A DNA stretch of 57,346 nucleotides from UBA3064 sp023258775 (GTDB lineage Bacteria; Pseudomonadota; Gammaproteobacteria; Burkholderiales; Burkholderiaceae_E): NCBI GenBank assembly GCA_044355655.1, contig JBIKXS010000020.1, forward strand, positions 1 through 57,346. The letters run 5' to 3'. Below the pieces are notes generated by a model. The model made no database searches and had not been told where the DNA came from. It was given only the letters and a program-made list of their open reading frames with translations. The first letter of the stretch is position 1. Every line of letters starts with the position of its first letter. Both the position numbers and the translations under genes were made by a program. Positions 1 to 9,061 of this stretch are shown piece by piece.

Positions 1-411
<411 letters not shown>

Positions 412-580
412 ATAACTTTGTAGTGTCCAAGCTAGCGCAGCTGAGTAATCAGCAGCCGCAACTGATTCAGATCAGTGAATTTAAGATGTAGTTACCCACA
501 GTCAAAAAGCTTGTGCTTGTCGTCTTCGAATTGGATTGTGTAGCTTCAGTTGATACTGGGGCTATGCGATCAACCCTCTA

Positions 581-696
581 TGCCTGATGACCATAGCGCG
601 GTGGAACCACCCCTTCCCATCCCGAACAGGACCGTGAAACGCTGCAGCGCCGATGATAGTGGGCATTCGCCCGTGAAAGTAGGACATCGTCAGGCA
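581..696 (+). rRNA. 5S ribosomal RNA
   Basis: The ends TGCCTGA and TCAGGCA pair to form helix I. Between them are the conserved 5S segments CCATAGCGCGGTGGAACCAC, CCCATCCCGAAC and a 3' region with the usual GTGAAAGTAGGACATCG form. It lies downstream of 23S in the standard rRNA operon order. The ends are set by the terminal helix and could be off by a base or two. Confidence 0.95.
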
Positions 697-710
697 AGCT
701 TCAAAACAAA

Positions 711-736
711 AACCCAGTCTTCGGACTGGGTTTTTC
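711..736 (+). terminator. Rho-independent terminator of the rRNA operon
   Basis: A 9-bp perfect stem (AACCCAGTC / GACTGGGTT) closed by a TTCG tetraloop is followed by a T run. It lies 15 bases after the 5S gene and ends the rRNA transcript before the convergent M20 hydrolase gene. Confidence 0.93.
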
Positions 737-793
737 GTTTACTGTCTCAGATATTCGTTCGCCCTCTCAGAAAACACCTAGGTGTCCCGTTAG

Positions 794-2017
794 TTAAGCC
801 GCTTGCATGGCCTTTTGCCTAAACCACTGATCAACAATACTCACCCATAGCGTGGCGCCTAATGGGATAACATCGTCGTTAAAGTCATAGTTTGGATTGT
901 GCAGCAGGCATGGACCCAAGCCGTGACCAGGAGCTCGGTGAGAGCCATTGCCATTACCGATAAAGAAATACGCACCGGGCTTTTCCTGGATAAAGTAGGA
1001 AAAGTCTTCTGAACCCATCGTGGGTTCGTAACGTCGAACCTGCTCTTGGCCAACGATCGATTCCATGACGCCGTGTACAAAACTTGCATCGCCTGCGTGA
1101 TTGATGGTCGGAGGGTAGCCGCGAACGAACTCAAAGCTGGATGTGGCACCAAAGGCGGCACAGCAGTGTCGAGCTAATTCTTCCATCCGCTTTTCAATGA
1201 GATCAAGCACGGCAACCGTAAAGGTGCGGACTGTTCCCTGGATCTCAGCATAGTCTGGGATCACATTGGTAGCTTCGCCAGCCTGGACCATTGTTACAGA
1301 TATGACCGCGTTATCCGTTGGATTAAGATTGCGCGTAACGATGGTTTGAAATGCCTGGACAATTTGGCAGGCAATCGGCACCGGATCGATTCCATGGTGA
1401 GGTAGGGCGGCGTGGGTGCCTCGACCCGTTATCCGAATTTTGAATACGTTCGATGAGGCCATGACCGGACCTTCTCGAATGCCAAAGGTGCCAGCTGGGT
1501 AATCTGGCCAGTTGTGCATCCCGAAGACAGCATCCATTGGGAAACGGGTAAATAGGCCATCTTTCATCATTTCAAGTGCGCCACCGCCACCTTCTTCACC
1601 AGGCTGGAAAATGAGATAAACCGTTCCATTAAAGTTTCTGTGCTTTGCCAGATGCTTGGCTGCACCCAACAACATTGCCGTATGGCCGTCATGTCCGCAA
1701 GCGTGCATCTTTCCACGAAACAAACTGGCGTGTGCGAATTCATTAAATTCGGTCATCGGCAGCGCATCCATATCAGCTCTGAGGCCAATTGCTTTGCCGC
1801 TTGTACTTGCCTTACCGTCGGGTTGACCATGAATGACACCAACGAGACCTGTTACACCTAGCCCGCGGTGGACTTCAATGCCCCAGCTTTCAAGCCTTTT
1901 TGCAACCAGTTCACTTGTTCTGACTTCTTCGAACTTCAACTCCGGGTGTGCGTGAATATCTCGCCGAATATCCCGGATCTCAGCGTGGGTGCCAACGATT
2001 TCATCGATAAGTTTCAT
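794..2017 (-). CDS. M20-family amidohydrolase (hippurate/N-acyl-amino-acid hydrolase type)
   Basis: This is a 407-residue cytoplasmic metallo-hydrolase of the M20D group, which cleaves N-acyl amino acids or similar amides. Visible metal and catalytic motifs are RADMDALP (80-87), HACGHDGHT (105-113, Cys and His ligands), PGEEGGGG (139-146, the Glu pair), GMHN (167-170) and a C-terminal LHNP. The length is normal for the family. The ATG has an AGGAG ribosome binding site about 9 bases upstream. The gene is convergent to the rRNA operon and divergent from the molybdopterin oxidoreductase gene. The family is certain; the substrate is not, because hippurate hydrolases, auxin-conjugate hydrolases and aminoacylases share these motifs. 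Confidence 0.9.
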   Translation of the reverse strand: MKLIDEIVGTHAEIRDIRRDIHAHPELKFEEVRTSELVAKRLESWGIEVHRGLGVTGLVGVIHGQPDGKASTSGKAIGLRADMDALPMTEFNEFAHASLFRGKMHACGHDGHTAMLLGAAKHLAKHRNFNGTVYLIFQPGEEGGGGALEMMKDGLFTRFPMDAVFGMHNWPDYPAGTFGIREGPVMASSNVFKIRITGRGTHAALPHHGIDPVPIACQIVQAFQTIVTRNLNPTDNAVISVTMVQAGEATNVIPDYAEIQGTVRTFTVAVLDLIEKRMEELARHCCAAFGATSSFEFVRGYPPTINHAGDASFVHGVMESIVGQEQVRRYEPTMGSEDFSYFIQEKPGAYFFIGNGNGSHRAPGHGLGPCLLHNPNYDFNDDVIPLGATLWVSIVDQWFRQKAMQAA

Positions 2018-2188
2018 AGGCTATGACTCCTGCCATTAGTTAAGGTATTCAGCGCCACGATCAGTATGAATCAGGCACTCGCAGTTTGCGCTCATGCTAT
2101 GAATACACAGGCTGGGTCGTTGCCAAATGCTTCCTGGTCAGAAGATAGCACTATGATTGAGACTCTGTCCCCCATTCATGAAAGTTAA

Positions 2189-4345
2189 TTGACCTTGGCA
2201 TCTCAAGAATCCTTGCGACCACGAGAAGTGGCCCAGACCCACGATTTGACAAAAGCTGTCCAGCTTGCCGACAAGCTTGCTTTGGATGCAGAAGTCAAAG
2301 GGGCATGTCCTCATGACTGCCCCGACACCTGCGCCCTGGTATCGACCGTGGCTTCCGGTCGTGTCATAAAAGTATCAGGTGCGAAAGACCATCCGAGTAC
2401 GGCGGGTGTGCTATGCACCAAGGTTTCTCGCTACGCCGAAAGAACCTATTCATCCGATAGGCTAACCACACCAATGAAGCGAATTGGTCCAAAGGGTTCG
2501 GGTCACTTTGTACCTATGGCCTGGGATGAGGCGCTGGATGCGATTGTAATCAAACTCAAATCGATTGCTGCCCGAGATCCAGAGGCAATTCTTCCTTATA
2601 ACTATGCAGGAACGATGGGTTATGTACAAGGCGAGTTTCCTCAGCGGTTTTTTCATAAGTTAGGGGCATCGCTGCTGGACAAAACGATTTGTGCTTCTGC
2701 CGGATCGACGGGTTTGTTATACACACTAGGCGCATCGGTGGGTATGGATGTCGAGCGATATGTAGACTCAAAGCTCATCATCATCTGGGGTTCAAATGCA
2801 ATCGCATCGAACCTGCATTTTTGGTCGATCGCTCAAGAGGCTAAGCGTCGCGGTGCGAAACTTATAGCGATCGATCCTTTTAAAAGCGATACCGCTCTAA
2901 AGTGTCATGAGCATATTGCGATCCGCCCAGGAACAGATGCAGCGCTTGCGTTTGGGATTATTCGTGAGCTGCAAAAGCATGGCTGGCTTGATCAATCGTA
3001 TATTGGTGATTACACGCTAGGGTCTGATCGCTTGTTTGAAAGGGCACAGACTTTTACGCTTGAACGAACTGCGAAAATTTGTGGCATTACTGAATCGCAG
3101 ATAGCCTCTCTGGCTCGCGATTATGGGTCGATCAAGCCTGCTGCGATACGACTTAACTATGGCATGCAGCGTATTCGGGGTGGAGGCAATGCTGCCCGGT
3201 TGATTGCTGGCCTTCCTGCGTTGATCGGGGCGTGGCGTCATCCAGCGGGCGGTATGCTTTTGTCGAGCTCGGGCCACTTCCCAGGAAATCCCGCGGGATT
3301 ATCGCGCCCGGATCTGATTCCGCAATTGCAAGCATCGCCTTCGCGCTTGCCTCGCACGATCAATATGTCAACGATCGGTGATGCTTTATTGCAAACCGAG
3401 CAGGCGATTGAAGCGGTAATTGTTTATAACGCTAACCCGCTTGCTGTTGCGCCTGAATCAGCGAAAGTACGAAGTGGGTTTGCGCGTGAAGATCTCTTTA
3501 CTGTTGTGATTGAGCAGTTTCAAACCGATACAGCTGACTATGCCGATATCATCCTGCCGGCAACGACCCAGCTTGAGCACTTCGATCTTCATAAGTCCTA
3601 TGGGCATCGATATCTTGTTGTTAATGAGCCAGCTATAAGTCCTATTGGCTTAGCCCGATCAAACGCAAGCATTTTTCGGGACCTAGCCAGAAGAATGGGC
3701 TGGGGCGAAGACTGCCTCTTTGAAGATGACCTCACGATTGCCCAAAGCGCGATTAATTGGGCAGACCCGAGACTGGCCGGTATTGACTTTCAAGGCTTGC
3801 GCCAACAGGGTTGGTGCAAACTTGCTATCGACGATGCGCCATTTGCCCAGGGCCATTTCCCCACGCCTTCAGGAAAGGTTGAGTTCTACTCGCAACGCCT
3901 TGCTGATCAAGGTCTTGACCCGCTACCTGATTACTTAGCACCTTACGAAAGTGTGGAGAGTGCGCCAGAACTTGCTGCGCGCTATCCACTCGCGATGATC
4001 TCACCGCCTGCAAGAAATTTTTTAAACTCAAGCTTTGTGAATGTTCAAAGTCTAAGATCGATAGAAGGCGAGCAAACCTGTGTGATGCATCCACATGATG
4101 CTCTTGACCGCAATCTTGTCGACGGAGGTCTTGTAAAGATTCACAATGATCGAGGTTCGCTCCATGCCAGGCTCCATATCAGTGATCGAACCCGTCAGGG
4201 GCTCATTGTTGGCTTTGGTATTTGGTGGCAAAAGCTCACGCTCAACGGAAACAATGTCAATGCGGTCACCCACCAAATGCTCACCGATTTAGGGCGTGCT
4301 GCTAGTTTTTATGACTGTCTTGTTGAAGTAAGCAGGCTAGATTGA
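2189..4345 (+). CDS. Molybdopterin oxidoreductase with N-terminal 4Fe-4S motif
   Basis: A 718-residue protein of the DMSO-reductase superfamily (BisC/FdhF/NarB-like). The segment CPHDCPDTC (about 40-48), with a fourth Cys in GVLCTK, is the N-terminal [4Fe-4S] motif of this superfamily. The molybdopterin domain follows, and the C-terminal quarter (PLAMISPPARNFLNSSF onward) matches the cofactor dinucleotide-binding domain. There is no Tat or Sec signal, so a cytoplasmic enzyme is inferred. The only in-frame start before the cysteines is a TTG with a poor ribosome binding site, so the start is uncertain. No partner electron-transfer subunit is adjacent. The gene reads into the acyl-CoA ligase gene 46 bases downstream. 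Substrate unknown. Confidence 0.85.
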   Translation: MTLASQESLRPREVAQTHDLTKAVQLADKLALDAEVKGACPHDCPDTCALVSTVASGRVIKVSGAKDHPSTAGVLCTKVSRYAERTYSSDRLTTPMKRIGPKGSGHFVPMAWDEALDAIVIKLKSIAARDPEAILPYNYAGTMGYVQGEFPQRFFHKLGASLLDKTICASAGSTGLLYTLGASVGMDVERYVDSKLIIIWGSNAIASNLHFWSIAQEAKRRGAKLIAIDPFKSDTALKCHEHIAIRPGTDAALAFGIIRELQKHGWLDQSYIGDYTLGSDRLFERAQTFTLERTAKICGITESQIASLARDYGSIKPAAIRLNYGMQRIRGGGNAARLIAGLPALIGAWRHPAGGMLLSSSGHFPGNPAGLSRPDLIPQLQASPSRLPRTINMSTIGDALLQTEQAIEAVIVYNANPLAVAPESAKVRSGFAREDLFTVVIEQFQTDTADYADIILPATTQLEHFDLHKSYGHRYLVVNEPAISPIGLARSNASIFRDLARRMGWGEDCLFEDDLTIAQSAINWADPRLAGIDFQGLRQQGWCKLAIDDAPFAQGHFPTPSGKVEFYSQRLADQGLDPLPDYLAPYESVESAPELAARYPLAMISPPARNFLNSSFVNVQSLRSIEGEQTCVMHPHDALDRNLVDGGLVKIHNDRGSLHARLHISDRTRQGLIVGFGIWWQKLTLNGNNVNAVTHQMLTDLGRAASFYDCLVEVSRLD

Positions 4346-4391
4346 ACGACCATAGAACGCCACATCAGCGTCACGAGAGGGAGACACCAAC

Positions 4392-6083
4392 ATGCATCGA
4401 AACTGGCTCAAACACTACCCCCAAGGGGTGCCCTCGGAGGTCGATCCGGGTCAATACAGCTCACTGGTGCAACTACTCGAAGAGGCCTTTACGCGCTTTA
4501 GAGACCGACCTGCCTACATTGGCTTTGCCAAACCCATGACCTATGGCGAACTCGACGATCGCTCGCGTGCGCTGGGCGCTTTTTTGCAAGCTCAGGGCGT
4601 CGAAAAAGGCGATCGCGTCGCGATCATGATGCCCAATGTCTTGCAATACCCGGTCGCACTGGCTGCGATTCTCCGAATTGGTGCGGTGGTTGTTAATGTT
4701 AATCCCCTTTACACCCCCCGCGAACTCGAGCATCAACTGAAGGATTCAGGGGCTCGAGCCATTGTGATTCTCGAAAATTTTGCAATTACGCTGCAGCAGG
4801 TGATTCGCAATACCGAGATCAAACAAGTTGTGCTTGCATCAATGGGTGATTTACTCGGATTCAAAGGCAAGATCGTTAACTTCGTGGTGCGACGCGTTAA
4901 GAAAATGGTACCCGAGTTTTCATTGCCCGGTGCGCATTTGTTTAACGATGCGCTTGCAACAGGGTCGAATCTTAGCTTTGCAAGTCCAGAGCTCCATCAC
5001 GCCGACGTGGCCTTTTTGCAGTACACAGGTGGCACTACGGGTCTCTCAAAAGGTGCAACGCTCACACATCGAAATATTCTTTCGAACGTTCTTCAATCCG
5101 AGGCTTGGATGCAGCCCGCCTTGCATAAGGCCGGAAAACCATCCTTAGAAGGTGAGCAACTCACCACTGTTTGCGCGCTTCCGCTCTATCATATCTTTGC
5201 CCTGACGGTTTGTGCCTTGCTTGGTATGAGGGTTGGTGCGCTCAATATTTTGATACCGAATCCGCGGGATCTTGATGCGCTGGTTAAAGAGTTGCGCCCA
5301 CATCGTTTCCATATGTTTCCTGCAGTTAACACCTTGTATAACGCACTTGCAGGACACGCTGCATTTAAGGAGCTCGATTTCTCATCATTAAGGGTCTCCA
5401 ACGGCGGCGGCATGGCGGTTCAGCGGGCGACGGCTGAGCGCTGGCTTGAGTTAACCGGATGTCCGATTTGTGAAGGCTATGGCCTTTCTGAGACTTCGCC
5501 TTCGGCGACCTGTAATCCCACTGATACCGACGCCTATTCAGGCACGATTGGCATGCCCTTGCCATCGACCGAGGTGGTGATCCTTGACGACGATGGGCGC
5601 AAGCTTGGTGTCGGCGAGCGCGGTGAAATTGCTATTCGAGGACCTCAGGTGATGGTGGGTTATTGGAACAAGCCTCACGAAACTGCAAAAGTGATGACGC
5701 CCGATGGCTTTTTCAAAAGTGGTGATGTAGGCATCATGGATGAGCGTGGCTACATCACCATTGTTGACCGCAAGAAAGATATGATTCTTGTATCTGGGTT
5801 TAATGTCTACCCCAATGAAGTCGAATCCGTCGTGTCAATGCATCCGGGTGTTTTAGAGTGCGCGGCGATTGGGGTACCCGATGGTGCTGCTGGTGAAGCG
5901 GTTAAGCTTTTTGTCGTGAAACGCGATCCTTCGCTCACCGAATTTGCGCTTCGCGAGTATTGTGCAGAAAATTTAACCGGGTACAAGAAACCGAAGATTA
6001 TTGAATTCAGAGCTGAACTGCCAAAAACGAATGTCGGCAAGATCCTGAGACGTGCGCTTCGCGATAGCGAGAAAACCGCATGA
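4392..6083 (+). CDS. Acyl-CoA synthetase, long-chain FadD-like
   Basis: A 563-residue AMP-forming ligase that would activate a carboxylic acid to its CoA thioester using ATP. Motifs are the phosphate-binding loop YTGGTTGLSKG (211-221), a YGLSETSP adenine-binding motif, KSGDVG and the hinge DRKKDM, and the C-terminal catalytic Lys in NVGKILRR. Sequence and length resemble FadD-type long-chain fatty acid ligases. The ATG is preceded by a purine-rich GAGGGAGA. The stop overlaps the start of the dehydratase gene in an ATGA arrangement, so the two are co-translated. In this context the acid may be a catabolic intermediate rather than a fatty acid; that is inference. Confidence 0.88.
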   Translation: MHRNWLKHYPQGVPSEVDPGQYSSLVQLLEEAFTRFRDRPAYIGFAKPMTYGELDDRSRALGAFLQAQGVEKGDRVAIMMPNVLQYPVALAAILRIGAVVVNVNPLYTPRELEHQLKDSGARAIVILENFAITLQQVIRNTEIKQVVLASMGDLLGFKGKIVNFVVRRVKKMVPEFSLPGAHLFNDALATGSNLSFASPELHHADVAFLQYTGGTTGLSKGATLTHRNILSNVLQSEAWMQPALHKAGKPSLEGEQLTTVCALPLYHIFALTVCALLGMRVGALNILIPNPRDLDALVKELRPHRFHMFPAVNTLYNALAGHAAFKELDFSSLRVSNGGGMAVQRATAERWLELTGCPICEGYGLSETSPSATCNPTDTDAYSGTIGMPLPSTEVVILDDDGRKLGVGERGEIAIRGPQVMVGYWNKPHETAKVMTPDGFFKSGDVGIMDERGYITIVDRKKDMILVSGFNVYPNEVESVVSMHPGVLECAAIGVPDGAAGEAVKLFVVKRDPSLTEFALREYCAENLTGYKKPKIIEFRAELPKTNVGKILRRALRDSEKTA

Positions 6084-7831
6084 AAAAAAGTCCATTGAGT
6101 GAGCGTCCACGCAAGGCAGCAGAAGACTTAAGAAGTCATCGCTGGTATGGCGTTAATGACATGAGATCCTTCGGTCACCGCTCACGTACCGCTCAAATGG
6201 GTTATCACCGAAGCGACTATGCGGGTAAGCCCGTTATCGCCATCATCAATACCTGGAGCGATATAAATCCCTGTCACGCTCATTTCAAGCAGCGCGTTGA
6301 AGAGGTTAAGCGAGGAATCTGGCAGGCGGGTGGATTTCCCGTTGAAATGCCCGCGATGAGTTTAAGCGAGCCATTTCAGAAGCCAACCACCATGCTCTAC
6401 CGCAACTTGCTTGCAATGGAGACTGAGGAATTATTACGTTCTTATCCAGCTGACGGTGTGGTGCTCATGGGAGGCTGCGACAAGACAACGCCCGCGCTCT
6501 TGATGGGTGCGATTTCGATGAACCTTCCCTGTATTTTCGTACCAGCAGGCCCGATGTTGCGTGGCGATTACAAGGGCAAGTTTCTCGGTAGTGGGAGCGA
6601 TACCTGGAAGTATTGGGCAGAGCTTCGGGCAGGCAATATCACTCCGAATGATTGGCAGGATATTGAAGATGGCATTGCCAGATCGGCAGGTCATTGCATG
6701 ACCATGGGTACAGCGTCGACCATGACATCAGCGGCAGAAACGCTGGGATTTACCTTAGGGGGTGCCGCGTCGATTCCAGCTCCTGATGCAAGGCATGGGC
6801 AGATGGCAAGCTTAAGCGGCAAGGCGATCGTGGAGATGGTCTGGCACGACATGAAGCCGACGGATTTTTTAAGCGAAGCATCATTTGATAACGCGGTAAG
6901 CGCAGTTCTTGCGCTGGGCGGTTCAACCAATGCTATCGTGCATTTGATCGCGATTGCCCGCAGAGCAGGTTTCTCGCTTGATCTTAATCGCTTCGATGCC
7001 TTGGCGCGCAACACGCCGCTTCTGGCAAATCTTCGCCCCTCGGGTGCATTTTTGATGGAAGATTTTTATTACGCAGGCGGCTTAAGAGCCCTGCTCTGGC
7101 AGATTCGCGATCTTTTGAGTCTTGACCAACTGACTTGTACCGGGCAAAGTTTGCGGCAGCAAATCGAAGGCGCTGAGATTTATCACGATGATGTGATCCG
7201 TCGGCGCGATAATCCACTGATCAGCAGTGGCGGTCTTGCGGTCTTGAGAGGTAATCTTGCCCCTGATGGAGCGGTGATCAAGCCCTCGGCGATGGAGCCT
7301 CATTTGCGACAACACAAAGGCCCCGCTGTTGTATTTAAGGATTACAACGATATGGCATCAAGAATCGATCTGCCCGATCTTGAGATTGATGCCAATTCAG
7401 TGATTGTCTTGCAAAGTGCAGGCCCTCAGGGTGCGCCAGGAATGCCTGAGTGGGGCCAACTGCCGATTCCACAAAAGCTTCTCAAGCAGGGTGTCCGAGA
7501 TATGCTTCGTATTAGCGATGCACGAATGAGTGGTACAAGCTATGGCGCATGCGTCTTGCATGTATCACCCGAGTCGCAGATTGGTGGGCCGCTAGCACTG
7601 GTTCAGGATGGCGACATGATAAGTCTTGATGTCGAAGCTCGCCGAATTGAGCTTATGATCAGCGATACCGAGATGGCTTCCAGAAAGGCGGCTTGGGTTG
7701 CGCCACCTGCCAAGTTTTCCCGAGGTTATGGTGCGCTTTATCTTAAGCACATTCAGCAGGCAGACCAGGGGTGTGATTTTGATTTCTTGCAGCCTGACTT
7801 TGCTGATTCTGGCGATCCAGAGATCCATTAA
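6080..7831 (+). CDS. IlvD/Edd-family sugar-acid dehydratase (pentonate type)
   Basis: A 583-residue iron-sulfur dehydratase. Its length and the opening RSRTAQMGYHRSDY and NTWSDINPCH are closest to L-arabonate/D-xylonate dehydratases rather than to dihydroxy-acid dehydratase IlvD. Three cluster Cys are in place: NPCH, GGCDKTTPA and GHCMTMGTAST. The C-terminal DARMSGTSYG contains the conserved catalytic serine region. Its start overlaps the ligase stop by 4 bases. No sugar transporter or aldolase is nearby, so the true substrate may be another 2,3-dihydroxy acid. Family assignment is firm, substrate inferred. Confidence 0.88.
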   Translation: MKKSPLSERPRKAAEDLRSHRWYGVNDMRSFGHRSRTAQMGYHRSDYAGKPVIAIINTWSDINPCHAHFKQRVEEVKRGIWQAGGFPVEMPAMSLSEPFQKPTTMLYRNLLAMETEELLRSYPADGVVLMGGCDKTTPALLMGAISMNLPCIFVPAGPMLRGDYKGKFLGSGSDTWKYWAELRAGNITPNDWQDIEDGIARSAGHCMTMGTASTMTSAAETLGFTLGGAASIPAPDARHGQMASLSGKAIVEMVWHDMKPTDFLSEASFDNAVSAVLALGGSTNAIVHLIAIARRAGFSLDLNRFDALARNTPLLANLRPSGAFLMEDFYYAGGLRALLWQIRDLLSLDQLTCTGQSLRQQIEGAEIYHDDVIRRRDNPLISSGGLAVLRGNLAPDGAVIKPSAMEPHLRQHKGPAVVFKDYNDMASRIDLPDLEIDANSVIVLQSAGPQGAPGMPEWGQLPIPQKLLKQGVRDMLRISDARMSGTSYGACVLHVSPESQIGGPLALVQDGDMISLDVEARRIELMISDTEMASRKAAWVAPPAKFSRGYGALYLKHIQQADQGCDFDFLQPDFADSGDPEIH

Positions 7832-7869
7832 ATTGAGCCGCTCCTGTATCCAAACCCTGAAGGATCGGT

Positions 7870-8940
7870 ATGACAGCTGTGAATCGCGTTGCTTTTGATC
7901 GGTTGAAATCCTTTATCGCTGAGGCCTTTCGGATGGTCGGTATGCCTGCGTCCGACGCTGAACAGGTAGCGAGCTTGATGGCGCAAGCCGATTTACAGGG
8001 TTCAGATGGACATGGGGTTTTGCGTTTGCCGCAGTACGTCAAGCGTATTAAGGCCGGCGGCATTAACTTGAACCCGGACATTCGCGTGATTATTGAGCGG
8101 CCGGCAAGTGCCGTGGTTGATGGTGACAATGGCATGGGTCATCTCGTGGTTTCGAGGGTCGTCGAGGTCGCAATGAACAAGGCAAGGCAGTGTGGCGTTG
8201 CATGGGTCGGTGCGCGTGGAAGCAATCACGCTGGCCCGGCGTCGCTTTACGCGAGGATGCCTATGCAGCAAGACATGATTGGTCTTTACTTTGCCGTTGG
8301 TAATGCTAATCACTTGCCGCCATGGGGCGGTGCTGACATGTTGTTATCTACCAATCCAATCGCTGCTGGTATTCCTGCAAGTCATGAACCGCCAGTCGTC
8401 CTGGATATGGCGACAACAGTTGCTGCTTACGGAAAAGTGAAATCCAAGGCCAAGGCTGGAGAGATGATGCCTGAGGGCTGGATGATTGATCGAAAAGGAA
8501 AGCCGCTCACCGATCCAAGTAGGGCCGATGAGGGCTTTTTGCTCCCGATCGGAGGGCATAAAGGAGCAGGACTCGCGCTTGTTGTTGGTTTGCTCGCAGG
8601 CAGTTTGCAGGGTGCGGCCATGGGCAAGGAGGTGATTGATTTCAATAAGGATCATCGAAGCAAAACCAATACTGGGCAGGCTATTTTGGTTATCGACTTG
8701 AATGCCTTCGGTGAACCCGGTGTTTTTAAGGCAGGGGTCGATACCTTGATTCGGGACATCCGATCGAGCGAACGACTTGATGGTGTTGAACGAATATGGC
8801 TACCAGGCGAACAAAGTCATTGGCGGCGGCAGCAATACTTGCAAGAGGGCATACCGATTTCAGCAGGTGTTGCCAAGGATCTCTTAAGCCTATCAGACGA
8901 GTTAGGCATTGAGCCGCTCATTCAAGTGTCTGCTGTTTGA
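7870..8940 (+). CDS. Ldh2-family NAD(P)-dependent oxidoreductase
   Basis: A 356-residue member of the malate/L-lactate dehydrogenase family (Ldh_2, YlbC/ComC-like), which uses an NAD(P) fold unrelated to Rossmann-type lactate dehydrogenases and reduces 2-keto acids. The family pattern is visible in DLQGSDGHGVLRLPQY (catalytic His region), GARGSNHAGPASLY, the LSTNPIAAGIP segment and the GGHKGAGLALVV segment. It starts 38 bases after the dehydratase stop, so it is probably in the same transcript. A dehydratase followed by a keto-acid reductase makes a plausible metabolic pair. Confidence 0.87.
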   Translation: MTAVNRVAFDRLKSFIAEAFRMVGMPASDAEQVASLMAQADLQGSDGHGVLRLPQYVKRIKAGGINLNPDIRVIIERPASAVVDGDNGMGHLVVSRVVEVAMNKARQCGVAWVGARGSNHAGPASLYARMPMQQDMIGLYFAVGNANHLPPWGGADMLLSTNPIAAGIPASHEPPVVLDMATTVAAYGKVKSKAKAGEMMPEGWMIDRKGKPLTDPSRADEGFLLPIGGHKGAGLALVVGLLAGSLQGAAMGKEVIDFNKDHRSKTNTGQAILVIDLNAFGEPGVFKAGVDTLIRDIRSSERLDGVERIWLPGEQSHWRRQQYLQEGIPISAGVAKDLLSLSDELGIEPLIQVSAV

Positions 8941-9001
8941 TGAGTAAGTTCGGTCTATCGTGGTTTTCGATGATTCCGTCAATGCGAAAAGAGGTCCCAC
9001 G

Positions 9002-9061
9002 ATGAATAGTCCTGCGATGAATAGTTCCACGATGAATAGCTCCACGATGAATAGCCAAGCT
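9002..9061 (+). repeat. Four 15-bp tandem repeats, each carrying an ATG
   Basis: Four consecutive 15-base units of the form ATGAATAGYYCYRCG open the hydroxylase gene, encoding MNSPA, MNSST, MNSST and MNSQA. Units 2 and 3 differ by a single base. Every unit offers an in-frame ATG, but only the first has a good ribosome binding site at the right distance. Confidence 0.9.

Noticed and set aside
550..822. Open frame overlapping the 5S rRNA
   Set aside because: It lies mostly on the 5S rRNA and its terminator; no coding signal.
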